Source of the DNA: Xanthoparmelia taractica
Lineage: Eukaryota > Ascomycota > Lecanoromycetes > Lecanorales > Parmeliaceae
Direction of reading: 5' to 3'
Length of the DNA stretch: 64,000 nucleotides
Assembly: GCA_033085395.1 (NCBI GenBank)
Contig: JANQBS010000026.1
Span: forward strand, 211,143 to 275,142
Of the stretch, positions 38,100 through 48,790 are shown piece after piece; the stretch's first letter is position 1; the number at the start of each line of letters is the position of its first letter. Made by a program: the position numbers and the translations under genes. Under the pieces are notes generated by a model. It did not search any database and was not told the DNA's origin. It saw nothing but the letters and a program-made list of their open reading frames with translations.

Positions 38100-39702
38100 T
38101 GTTGGAATTACAGACTTTGGAGAATTTTCAGGAATAGATCTAAATATTAATTTTAAAGTTATTATTATCTATATTATTAATAGTATTAGAAGAAATCTTA
38201 ATCTTTCTTAAGGAGTATTAGATCTACTAGAATCTCTAGAACTCTAAGAATCTAACGGAGTTAATAGAGTTAATACTAATAATATTATAGCTAAGCTAAA
38301 ATAGAATCTAGATAATATAGAATTTTTCTACTCTAACTATAATAATAAGACTATTAATACTAGATCTACTATAGAGTATACTAGTAAAAATATTATATTC
38401 TAAGATATTTACTTATTCGTTAACTATATTAAAGAGATAGCTAAATCTAAAGACTCTATTTTAATAAGAGAGAATTTATAGACTTATCTATATAGAACTA
38501 TTTTTAATTAGTAGATCTCTAAAATCTTAGATATTAAGAAATATCTTACGAAGTATAGTAATAGTAATACTAATATATTAGAATAAGACTATCTATTTAT
38601 CTTAAGATTTATCGAACTATCTATTATTATTATTAATACTATACTTAACGAATAATATATTATATATAATACTAAAGCTTATCGTAAATCTTATAAATAT
38701 ATCTAAAAGATTCTAAAATTAGCTAAAGATATTAGTCTTTAGTCTATTAAGATTTAGCTTAATATTATTTATAATAGCTTCGATCTTAAACTTTATTAAG
38801 ATATTAAGCGCCCTAAAGACTAAGCTATAATTAACTTAATTAACTAAACTAGATAAGTATAAGTATAAATAGTAGATCTATACTAATAGATTTAATAATT
38901 AGTAATCTACTAGTAAAGTAAGAAATGAGCTAAGAAGTAATAATATATAAAACTATTAGAGTAACAGTAAAGATAATTATTAGTCTTATTTATATTAATA
39001 AGAACTTAGTTATAGTTAGTAGTTATATAATTATCGATTATATTAATAGTTTTTTTCTTATTATTAATCTAATAATTTAAATACTTACTTAAATAATTAG
39101 TAGTATAGTTAATTATTAGAATATTAGTAATAGTAATAATAATTAAGCTTATCTATGTCTTATTAATCTCTATAAATTACTATAGATCTAAGTATATTCG
39201 ATTTAATATTAAATTATCTATAACTAAGTAGTAGAGCTCTAAATAACGGATTTCTAAGTAGTAGCTATCTAAGATAAGATAATTAAAATTAGTAAAAGCC
39301 CTAGTAGTAGAGGAATAATAGAGGATATTATTAAAAAGCCTATTAGACTTTAGTCGAGAATAATAAGAAAGAAGATACTTATTACTCTTAGGGAGATATC
39401 GAGTAAGATTAGTAAGAGTTATACTATACTAAGAATTAAGACTAAGATTAAAATAAATTTAGAATAGAGTTATTCGAGCCTTTTAATACTACGAGCTATT
39501 TTATTTATATCGCTAACTCTACTCTAGTAATCTATACTTATTAATAATATCTAGAAAGCTTTATATCTAAAAATACTCTTTTTCGTTATTTTAAGAAATA
39601 TTAAAAAATCTTATCTAAATAAGTAGAAGTTTTTAAAGTATTAATTAAATATATAGATACGTCTATATCGAAGTAAGAAGTTATTAAATTTTTAAATAAG
39701 CC
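38100..39702 (+). mobile_element. gag-like retroelement fragment abutting the gene island
   Basis: LTR-like start TGTTGGAATTACAGACTTTG, then RIP-mutated coding sequence. One frame reads NYIKEIAKSKDSILIREN, LTKYSNSNTNIL, YKYI*KILKLAKDISLQSI and LNIIYNSFDL. This resembles Gag proteins of fungal LTR elements (a nucleocapsid-like helix domain and an RPKD segment). A Gln-rich stretch follows. The sequence ends abruptly against the truncated DUF6536 gene at about 39702 without a recognisable 3' LTR or target duplication. Confidence 0.6.
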
Positions 39703-41303
39703 TTTAAGTATGCCTCTCTCTTCCATTTCATAGGTTTTCCCTTCCAAGTCGTAGAGTAGAAATGCTCTTTACTAGCTAAGCACATATCCGCTGTAGTAGG
39801 ATCGACTTTATTTAGGAATGATTCAATTGCGTCCCCAATTGTCACCAACGGCTGAACTCGTTGATACCAGAGTGTCTGGACCGATCCAATGTCAGCGTTT
39901 CAGACTTGGATTTGGGAAAAGGGGGTGCAGGCTTTACTCGAGCCCGATGGAACGCGGCTCGGGATTTTAGATGAGAGACGAAGTAGAAAAGATACTAACC
40001 CCGAACATGCAGAGACCCTTCATAAGGTTGCAGCCAACTACGATGGCTAAGATGACGAGGCTGAATTGCAATTTGCAATGGGGGTGGACCGGCTGGCTGA
40101 GGCAATACTGGACAGGGTGATTTTCCGTCCCATTTACCTCAGGACTGATAGTCCAGTTTGCGGCTTGTTTCTTCTCGACCATGGTGTGAGGGTCGCACCA
40201 TACGGCCTCATAATTCATCCCTTTGACTTGGTTGTTTCGATCGTCTTGGTAATCGTAGCAAATCCATGCATACGGGGAGGTACAATCGAAACAGTACCCA
40301 GAGATATTATAGGTATCAGCGATAACTTGAAAGACTTTGGAGCCATTGGTGACAATCAACACGTCTGCTCGATCCGACATTATTCGCGGAGAATAAGATT
40401 CAATGCAATCTTGATTGTCAAGTCTATCCCACTTTGTGGCATTTTCAAAATGCGAGAGGTTGAATCGTGGCGTGTTATCATCTGACAAGTTGAGACTTGG
40501 CCAACTCGAAGGGTTCTGGTCTAATAGCGAAGCGGAGATTGCGTACACTGTGTAATCCTGTACGAATAAAGTCGAAAAGACTGCACTGTTGTACAAGAAG
40601 TGTAGTGGTATACCAGACAGTGCTAGAAGCCACCCTAGGACAATTCGGTTCGAGGAAATCAATTTGAGGTTTCGGATGCTGGGGACAACAATGTCAAGGC
40701 GTATACCTTGCTTGTGCGCCTTATCGACTTCATTTCGGGTTGGCGAAGTGAGGCATTGCATGGTATAGTTACTTGCGCTAAAGAGCAAAGTGCTCGAGGC
40801 GTTAATAGCAACGTGTAGCCATAAGCTTAATGACCGAACTTCTGTGTAGCTGCCATCTTGTATCGTTCCGAGTCCTTTTTGTATTCCAAACTTGGTGACT
40901 GCCCATATAATTACCGCGAGATTGACGGTAAACACGACGCCGGCAGTGATAGCGCAGATAGTGACACCTACGCGCCAGCCATGGAATACCCCAGGTGTAG
41001 AAGATTTCTCGCCAATAGGAGGACCGCTGCCCTCGTCCACAAAGGCCGCGGACTGCGAAGAATGCAGCAATGGCGAGGAATCGGATCGAGCAGACACGAT
41101 AGGGCCAGTTTCAATCTTTCCAGGAGAGGGTCTAAGCCTAGAGAATGTTTGTTAGTGAATTAGTAGCTTAAGGGCTTGGGTTGGAATGACAGGTCTGGAG
41201 TCATCAACTCATATTCATACGTGGCCGACGTGGGCAGAGATCCAGGGGCCTTCTGCCGGTCTTGCTTTTTGGGCATCTGAAACCATGTATTCGTGAAAGC
41301 CAT
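39703..41303 (-). CDS. DUF6536-type membrane protein, 3' end lost
   Basis: Exons 41303-41221, 41137-40000 and 39875 to about 39703; introns 41220-41138 (GTATGA donor) and 39999-39876 (GTTAGT donor, CTGAC branch), phases consistent. The start at 41303 has G at -3 and G at +4; 41276 is an alternative. A polar N-terminus of about 80 residues precedes four predicted membrane segments near residues 84-107, 131-156, 195-218 and 386-407. Family-typical blocks are LHVAINASSTLLFSASNYTM, LTSPTRNEVDKAHKQG and LHFLYNSAVFSTL, then in exon 3 PLVTIGDAIESFL and DPTTADMCLASKE. The frame runs straight into RIP-mutated retroelement DNA after WKREAYLK, so at least one further membrane section usual in this fungal family is missing. 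Its function in the family is unknown. Confidence 0.85.
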
Positions 41304-41749
41304 TGCTTCATACACCGAGTATTGACCTAGTCTTTTGACCGTGACACAGCTTTGACCCCACCATACTACTACGAGGCTTTGTAGCCTCGTTAGATCTAAA
41401 CCCATATTTAGAAACCTGCATGCATGACATAAGTACCCGCATTTTCCATCGGCGATCTCACGAGCGGGTAGAACTCTTGAAAACTGTTCGTCTTCTTTCT
41501 ATTTGTGTAAGATGTGATGTGATGTGGGAGGTCTGCTTGATTAAAGGAAGTGAGGAAAGAAGGAAGGATAGGCGGATTTGTTGGATTGGAAAATTATTGC
41601 ATGTGGAGAGATTTTCATCGCAGAAGGGGATCAATGAAGACGAAGGATTACACAAGCATTCGTTTCGTTTAAAACTCGTTCATTTCTTAGACTTATATGA
41701 TCTCTATGAAATTCATGTCTATATGGTCGTAGTAAATAAATTCGATATC
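41304..41749. other. Intergenic region upstream of the DUF6536 gene
   Basis: Holds the presumed promoter of the DUF6536 gene and the 3' trailer of the ankyrin gene, both on the minus strand. Open frames here on the plus strand overlap the ankyrin gene and are shadows. No clear regulatory motif is visible. Confidence 0.5.
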
Positions 41750-44700
41750 TTATTCCAGCTTCGCCTTTCCTTTTCCTTTGCAAATACTTTTGTGTGCGAG
41801 GTGAGGATTCCTGCTGCCTACTATAGCTCCTTGCTCGTTGGCGTTGGCCTTCTGAGTCCACTCTTCTGCGGGAACTTCGTCCTCGCTTTCGTCGTTTTGA
41901 AATGTTCCTTCAGCCAATTCCTCATCCTCATCGGAGCTATCATCACTTGACTCTTCAGCCGAGTCACCGTCATCACTGTCGTCGTCTTCCTCGGAGGAAG
42001 AAAGCTGAGGACTATCTCTAACCTGTTGAGAGGTTTCATCGAAAAGACCTTTGTACGCTTTTCGTCGCTCCAAGTATTCTGTCAACGATACCTTGGACGT
42101 CACTGACTTCGATGGTTCACTGTATTGAGCTTCTATTGCGGTAGAGTACGCTTCCTCGAAAGAAGGCCGCGCAAGAACGTCATTGATATCAATTCCGCAG
42201 TACTGGAGTGCTTCTATCCAGACTGTCTCTTGCCCGGAATTGGAAGCAACATCGGATACTGATTCACCGTACTCATCAACTGCGCATACATCTGCTCCAG
42301 CACAAATATATAGTATGAGAATATCCTTTTTCTGTGAAAGATACTTTCGCAAATAGGAGCTGTCTCTAATGTGAGGACGTCCTGAGAAGACCATATGGAG
42401 ACAAGTCTGTCCTCTAGAATTTCTAGCGTTCACGTTTGCTCCTCGGCTTAGAAGAAGTGCTATTTTCCCACTCACTTGATAACTATATGCATAGTTACCG
42501 GTATGAAGGTGCGCTAAGAGCAGTAAAGGGTTGTTTTCGGTTGGATCGTTGTCACCTGTAAACTCTAGGCTGATGAATGGTGGTCCAAGGTCTACAAGCG
42601 CTTTCACTTTGCTCTAAGTAGGATTAGCTATATCAGCAATAGAAAGATCACTATATGAGTATGTTACCAAGCTCCCTAATCTTAGGGCTGTTCCAAAGGC
42701 AGATGATACGAAGTATCTGTCTCCGCTAATTATCTCAGGTGATATTGATGAACAGTCCGAGCCAGCGTCTACGAGGAGCGTGTGACATCTGTCCCTTCTT
42801 CTAATGTCCTCGTCAGCCATCTCAGCATCGTTGGACCAGCGAACCATCGCAATTGGTTTGCTATAGACAAATCAGCACGTACTCTCAGCTACAATACAGG
42901 TTGCTCCCGTGGAACACGCCTTACACTAATGCCCCCATGAACACCAAAAATGGAGAAGACTCTGGAGCAGGTTCTAAAGCGTCGACGTCTGCTCCTGATT
43001 GAATCAGAAAGCTAGTCATCCTTCGTCTACTCTTCCCTAACGCGAACTTATATCATCAGCTAGATGCGTCTCAAAGCGTGCTTCACGTGTCCTCAATGAC
43101 TCACATTTAGCAGAGATCTTCCCATGGGATCGCAGTCTCCAAGTGACGCTGCTCCCGTGCTGAGTAGTCTCTTGAGCTTTCGGACGGATCCGCCCTCAAC
43201 TACGCGAAAAACCTCAGAATCATCGGGGATCATAGCACGGAAAATTAGCGTCGGCGTGAAGGAGACGGTGCGGTCCTGATATTCTCTCGAAGCAATGTCG
43301 ATGATAATCTGAAACTTCGAGGGTTGAGCCCATGTGGGTGTGACAATCAACTTCGCTGCGAATGTTTCAACGCTTTCTGTATCCTGATATTCGGTATCTG
43401 AGAGAAGCATTGTCCTGAAGACAGCAGCAAGCCTGGCGTGTCCCAGTGTCCAATGCCTGATGATGTTTTGCAGGTTGGCTGTAGGGGTCCTTCGTTGTCT
43501 GGAGTTCTTTGTTAGAGCCGTTTTGGTTTGATCCAAGAACGAGCTCCCTGAATTGTCGCTCTCTTCACTTAGCCATGAATCTAATTATCATCAGCACGTA
43601 CAAGATATCTCGAGTATGTAGGCTGACCTGGACTGGATATCTGGACCCTCTGGTCAGCAGTAAGGACCCGCTTTGCCCTCGACAGAAATTCTCTCGATTG
43701 CACCTCAGTCTCAAGTTCATTGTAACGATAATCGCACAGAAATTTGCGTTTCCTTGGCAAATCGTCACGGTCTAGATTAGTTGCGCTGGACTGTTGCATC
43801 ACTAAGCCTAGTAGTCTACCAATATCTTCAATGATCGATTGAGCGTCCCTTGAGCGTTTATTTGTTGCTACTTTGTTGGCAGTATGACTGATTCTCGCTA
43901 GAATCACCTCACACTGGGGATCATTTATCATCTCGGATTCGTCGCTTGTGTCATTTGCAGTAGGGTATGCATTGCTGGTTATATCATTACGTGTATCTTG
44001 ATGATGTGTGCGCTTCCCGAGTTGAATCTCGCTGATCATCGAGACAAGGTCTGCATAATCGTCAGTTGCTCGCTGGTCATGTTAGAGACGCCTTCCTGGC
44101 GGTCAAAATTGCGGTGAAGCTCTTGTTTGAGCTCTTCAATACGACGTCCAACGTCTTCAATTAGGACAGCTGATGAAATCTTAGCCTCAGATATCCCTTT
44201 TTTGATTTCAGCCTTGACTTGGTCGCTTCCGTCTATGACCGTTGCGCAGAGGTTTGTTCCGAGATCCGCAGTCCTTCCGTATTGCTCGATGGTAAACTTT
44301 TCCAATTGCTGTTGCTGCTTTGTTATTTCAGCAATGCTTCGCATTTGATTAGTGGCAGTAGCTCTGGCGTCGAGCGATCCTTGATGATATTTAGCTTGAA
44401 TGGCATCAAAACCCGCTTGAACTAGGGCTTTTTGGTTTAGGAGAATTTCCTCAACATGTAAGAACCCAGATTTATGGTCTTGGGAAGCTGATGAAAATTC
44501 GTGGCGGAGAAGGCGAAGCTCCTGCGCATTGTAGAGACCTACGTCACTAGATTGGATTGATCGTTAGTAGACCATGGTTTAAAGGATGTAGGAAGATGTT
44601 GGGACTTACACTGAAGCGTTACTCAAACAACATCCAAGCAGTTCCACGCAATGATTTACAGTGCTCCAAATATCCGCAACTCCTTTAGTATCTAGGTATA

Positions 44701-45046
44701 CTTTCGCATGCTTCCTGGCCTTCTGCCACCGCCTGTCGTTGGGATTATCTCGCAATTGTCCAAGTTTTGGTAGTATTTCACGAAGAGTTTGAGCGCACTC
44801 GTTGACAAGTGGTGTCAGCTCTTCCAGTAGCTTTCCCTCGGCTACCTCATTGGTGGCCTCCGCATGGTCTGCAAGTCGGTGTATGAATTTGAGGAGCTTC
44901 TCAAGGTTACTTGTGGCTCTCACTAGCCTCTCGATACTGCCCGAGCCATGATTGATGCTGTTCACAGCCTCGTAGATGACTTTTGTGGATTGAAGTGCGA
45001 GTGTCACGATAGTGATGACAGAGGCCGCACCACCAACCACTTCCAT
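41750..45046 (-). CDS. Ankyrin-repeat protein with fungal STAND-type N-terminal domain
   Basis: Seven exons: 45046-44610, 44546-44143, 44050-43628, 43580-43105, 43031-42925, 42860-42668, 42613-41750, giving 967 residues with all phases closing. The second intron (44142-44051, GTATTG donor, CTGAC branch) is needed: reading through it would shift the frame. Residues 1 to about 145 (MEVVGGAASVITIVTLALQS onward, a hydrophobic start then helices) match the N-terminal domain seen in fungal STAND/NLR-like proteins. The middle is charged and helical. Divergent ankyrin repeats occupy about 545-810 (GGSVRKLKRLLSTGAA, SGADVDALEP, LLSRGANVNARNSRGQTCLH, CAGADVCAVDEYGES). A Ser/Asp/Glu-rich acidic tract lies at about 884-927, and the end is basic. 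No NTPase motif is present. Possibly a receptor-like or scaffold protein. Confidence 0.8.
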
Positions 45047-45712
45047 ATTTCAGTTGCAAAGAGCTTCTGATAATTGTGCAGACAGAAGCAACGAAGCTGG
45101 AGAAGACAGAAGTGATGTCGCCACCTTGCACAGCCGCGTCACAGCCCGCGGTTAATCTTGAAATGGTTTGGCCACCCAGTTGAACATACTTGCAGGGATA
45201 ATCTTTTTTAGGTCTGCCAATATCGATTGTCAGATCGAAGAACAGTTGGTAGAAAATTCCGCTAACCCCGCCATCGTGTAGCCTTGTTGCCTTATGCCGC
45301 CAAGCCTGCAGCTTGATGTAAGGCTACAATTCTCTTGCCAATGTCATTCCTTTGATCATCGTCGCTCCGGGCTTCGAAACGTCCGCATCAGCTTGTAATT
45401 CGTGATTGACCTTGAATAGCATGATGGATTGGATAGACAGGCCGAGAGATGTGTTGGTCGTCTTCGATTCGTTGCATCTATCGCAAAAAGATATACAAAA
45501 ATCCTCATTCCATAGTACTAGTATATCTTGCGGTACCTTCCAAACTGGATGTGTGCGAGCACGAGATAGCATGATTGGAGCATAATAGTGGCCCTCCGTC
45601 AAGTCAGGCCGCCATGTTTTTTTCTGTTGGAATCAGCCAATAGGAAGCCTTCATTCTCGCTTACTAAGTGATTCTTGGCGCTTGGCTCAATTCTTCTCCT
45701 GTCGCATCTCAT
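44907..45712 (-). pseudogene. Uncharacterised gene with frameshift and nonsense lesions
   Basis: An ATG at 45712-45710 opens a frame that reads NHLVSENEGFLLADSNRKK up to a run of seven A (45623-45617). One more A would continue it as TWRPDLTEGHYYAPIMLSR, VWKVPQDILVLWNEDFCISF and so on. A TAG at 45326-45324 (CAG-to-TAG fits a CpA change) interrupts it; the same frame then continues with YIKLQAW, RLHDGGVSGIFYQ and YVQLGGQTISRL past the start of the ankyrin gene. A 41-bp GTAAGC...CAACAG intron could replace the frameshift, and a 57-bp GTTTCG...TTGTAG intron could remove the stop. I do not recognise the family. A CxxC pair (FCDRC) is visible. Confidence 0.55.
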
Positions 45713-46890
45713 GTTCTTCTACTCCGTACTTCTTCTTCTTTCTTCGTAGATGTAGCAGCAATAATACATCCATTCAATGAGACCATTGCTTCCATAACCT
45801 AATACTATCTAGATAATAACTCGATACACCCCTCTGTTGTAAGACCCATTGTCCGAGGATCAGTAGGAGCCAAGATCAGTGAGAGAGACCCAAACGTGAA
45901 GATTAGATCAGACAAAGTGCGATTACAATGAGATGTTCTAGCCGCGCTAGGGCAAACATTGATGCTAATTTTCGATATACCATTTCTTGGTCTTTAGTCT
46001 AACGAACTAGAAGAGCTACAATTGAAAAAGATAATAATATTACTCAGCATTTCTTTAACGGATGGAAAACGAGCAATTCATTGAACACGACTCATCACAG
46101 TGCAATACTCCAAGCTGTCGAACATTGTTCTAAAGCAAATGAACCAACCTTTCGGGACTCACGAGAGTAGGTAGGTGGCAGAAATGGTGCACAGAGCCGA
46201 GTTGTCAAAGAAAATTGTCTGAAAATCTTGAAGATATTTGATGTGGAAATCATTGCGAGATACCGCTTGGAGCCAGGGTCAGTGTTAGGGACTCTGTCTG
46301 TCTGCGGTTTTCGAACCATACAGATTTGATAGGTAGGTAGCAAACATGGTAATTTAATTTCCCCATGTCAGACTAGGAGAGCTGACTGCTAATTATGTAA
46401 TTTATATGACCTAGGATGTGACTATAGCACGTGTTGGAAAAGTATGATTACCCTAAGTTCGTAAATAAGGCCCAGAGATCTCCCGTACCAACCAACACCT
46501 TGCTCCACATCCCCACACCGCGCCGTCGCAAATATCCTGGCAGACGCCCGGAGAAAAGTATCCGCTGACACGCACGAATCTGGCTTTGAAACAGTAATTA
46601 AGGGTTAGCGCTACGTACGCGTACGATGGTAAGTCCAGTATCTGTTGTGAATCCGATGGTCCTTAATATTGTTATGAGAGGTATTGGCAGCCTAAAATCA
46701 ATGTTTTGAGACGTTCAGGAGAACGGATGAGAGGAAGATCTTGTTCATTTCCCCTTCAAAGCTTGGCGTGATGTTGGCTATCGGCATAATCTCCTAGTCA
46801 AGAATGTGTGGTGAGATTGAAAGCACAGGAAATGGAAAGGCTTCAGATTTTCAGCAAGTAAAGGTCTAATCAAATCTATTCTTTTGTACA
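45713..46890. other. Intergenic region
   Basis: About 1.2 kb of normal composition with no supported gene. A minus-strand open frame at 46095-46343 lacks recognisable features. A 12-bp palindrome CGTACGCGTACG lies at about 46614-46625. Confidence 0.5.
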
Positions 46891-47963
46891 TCATCCGTCA
46901 AGCGACAGAGGAACGATATTCCCGGCCAAATTCGGCATTTGATCTCGACTCTGAATGAGCATCGCCGTTGCACCTAGCTGTGCTAAATTCTCCGCATTCT
47001 GATTCCCAACCGAAGCCAACTGAACACTGTACTCCCATCCGAGCCGAGTCGGTGGAAAGTCTTTGGAAAACCCTGCCTTTGCGGTATGTGTCAACTCGTG
47101 TGAAAATATCTTGCCCAACAGAAACCCTGTGTATAAATCCATCGGTGTTCGGCGTTTATTGTTGAGAGCCTCTCGAGCCTCTGGATGTACATCAACCAGC
47201 CACTCAGGTTTCACTTGGCTAGGATCCCTAAATTTTTGTGAAAGGGCCCAATTAAGGAACCAGGGACAGATTTGGATCTGGTTCGGTTTGCCATTGTTCA
47301 GTTGACTGTGGTTTATGGTGACTGCGAACACCTGAGGGGGATATCCAGGCCCCGAGCATCCGCGCCAAAGCGGACCTTCTGGCCACTGTACGTGTGACTC
47401 CTCATCGTAGTGCGTGAGTACGTCCAGACCTTTTGAATTTTTCCTAGTCCGATCTTGGTACCGGGAAAGGTCACAGTAAACAATCTGAAGAGCAAGAGAT
47501 TAGCTATCTTACGGTCTTTGACGATTACGGACCACCCACAACGTCATTAACGCCAAGCAAGTTGTTGTCGTCTTTTGTTTCTTGCTCGTAATATTGAGTG
47601 ATCAATGCGTGTCTCCCTGTTGTTTGCCTCCAATGTCAGCGTGATGCTCGGGTTCGAAACAAATGGAGGAACTCGTACGGACTGCGTCTGGAATGAGATC
47701 CGGACTGACTATATAGCTTCCCGCTTTCAAGAAATAAGGATTGTTCTGCATCGCCACGACCGCTCTTGAGTTTTGAAATGCAGTCTTCATAGATGTGCGG
47801 ATATCGGAGGCGCATTCTATTGAGGAATAAGTAGACTTTCGTGCCATTGGATCTTCACGCACACACTGTTACACGAAGCATCCAATTTCCAATCGGCGCT
47901 GGCACTAAATGGCAGGCAAGACCATAAAATGCATGTGCTGAAAAGTTTGGAAAAATACATCAT
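46891..47963 (-). CDS. Secreted aspzincin (M35-like) metallopeptidase
   Basis: Four exons: 47963-47867, 47816-47679, 47616-47540, 47484-46891; introns of 50, 62 and 55 bp, the second with donor GTACGA, branch GCTGAC and acceptor CAACAG. The phases join to 301 residues with no lesion. Residues 1-23 form a signal peptide (hydrophobic CILWSCLPF, cleavage likely after SASA). The mature protein begins DWKLDASCN. The zinc site HELTH is at 233-237, followed by GWEYS (253-256) and NQNAENLAQLGAT (265-277), an arrangement like the deuterolysin/lysine-specific metalloendopeptidase group. VYCDLSRY near 106-113 and several Cys fit a secreted fold. Such enzymes are extracellular proteases of fungi; the substrate here is unknown. 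Confidence 0.82.
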
Positions 47964-48230
47964 TCCTGAGACTGAGGTCTTGCGTGGGGCGGCCAGTAGA
48001 AAGTCGTTTGATGCCTCTCATCGCACTCTCTGATCAGTGAGAAGACGCAAATCAAAGCTCTATGCTTATAGAAGGCGAGCATGACTTTTTTGTTGGTTCA
48101 ATGAAGAAGAGCTTCTCATACTTCGATCGTTTAGAATGTGATAGTGCCAGAACCCGTCTAATACAGCCGCTATCTGGTCGCCCAAACCAAACAGGGATAA
48201 AGCTTACCAACAGAGCCTGAACTTTACGAC
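47964..48230. other. Upstream region of the metallopeptidase gene
   Basis: Presumed promoter. A minus-strand open frame (48052-48261) overlaps the minisatellite and has no family features. Confidence 0.4.
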
Positions 48231-48372
48231 ATGAGGACTGTCCCTCAACTCGCAGGTCCACTCCCTCAACTTGGGGCTTGTCCCTTGGCCGAGGTCTGTC
48301 CCTTTCCTCGAGGGTTGTCCCTCAACTCGTAGGTCCACCCCTCAACTTGAGGCTTGTCCCTTGGTTGAGGCT
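48231..48372. repeat. Minisatellite, left block
   Basis: Tandem degenerate units built from CCTCAACTTGAGGCTTGTCC, CTTGGCCGAGGTCTGTCC and CCTCAACTCGTAGGTCCAC in varying order. The same units recur in the block at 48594-48790. Confidence 0.8.
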
Positions 48373-48594
48373 TGTCCTCTCAAAGGGTGCAGCGGAGAAT
48401 GATAGACAGCATCTAATGTGCATAAGGCATGATGATCTAGATGTGGGAGCCATGGGGTATAAGACCCCATGGCCAACAAAGAACTAGCTAACAAACAAGC
48501 AGCCAACACATAAAACATCTAGCAAACATGGGTGAAAGGATCCATATGCAGGGATCCATAGAATGCAGGGGAATGGTCTAGACATTCCAACATG
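48373..48594 (-). repeat. LTR-like unit between minisatellite blocks
   Basis: On the minus strand it begins TGTTGGAATGTCTAGACC at 48594, like Copia-type LTR starts, and carries a TATA-like TCTTATA inside a perfect hairpin (48449-48473). Minisatellite units lie on both sides. No internal element or target duplication was identified, so it may be a solo LTR whose repeats expanded. Confidence 0.45.
48449..48473. other. 10-bp perfect hairpin
   Basis: GCCATGGGGT (48449-48458) and ACCCCATGGC (48464-48473) pair around the 5-base loop ATAAG. Confidence 0.75.
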
Positions 48595-48790
48595 TCCCTT
48601 GGCCGAGGTCTGTCCCTTTTCTCGAGGGTTGTACCTCAACTCGTAGGTCCACTCCTCAACTTGGGGCTTGTCCCTTGGGTTATCCCTCAACTCGCGGCTT
48701 GTCCCTTGGCCCGTAGGTCCACTCCTCAACTTGAGGTCTGTCCCTTTCCCGATCCCTTTCCTAGGGGGCTGTAGGCAACTTGAGGCCTGT
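48594..48790. repeat. Minisatellite, right block
   Basis: The same unit types as 48231-48372, with more variation (TTGGGTTATCC, CTCGCGGCTTGTCC, CCCGTAGGTCCACTCC). Confidence 0.8.

Noticed and set aside
40066..40485. 139-codon open frame on the plus strand
   Set aside because: It is antisense to exon 2 of the DUF6536 gene, whose minus-strand frame has family motifs and splice sites.
41420..41950. 176-codon open frame on the plus strand
   Set aside because: Antisense to the last exon of the ankyrin gene; its C-rich/T-rich composition mirrors the acidic tail of that gene.
46095..46343. 82-codon minus-strand open frame in the island
   Set aside because: No motif, no splice context and no similarity I recognise; its length is within chance for this composition.
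45837..46500. LTR starting TGTAAGACCCAT
   Set aside because: It shares only about 12 b with a similar string near 33142; no LTR end, partner or target duplication was seen.
46614..46625. Palindrome CGTACGCGTACG next to an ATG-GTAAGT-like sequence
   Set aside because: It could suggest a first exon on the plus strand, but no downstream exon with coding character was found.
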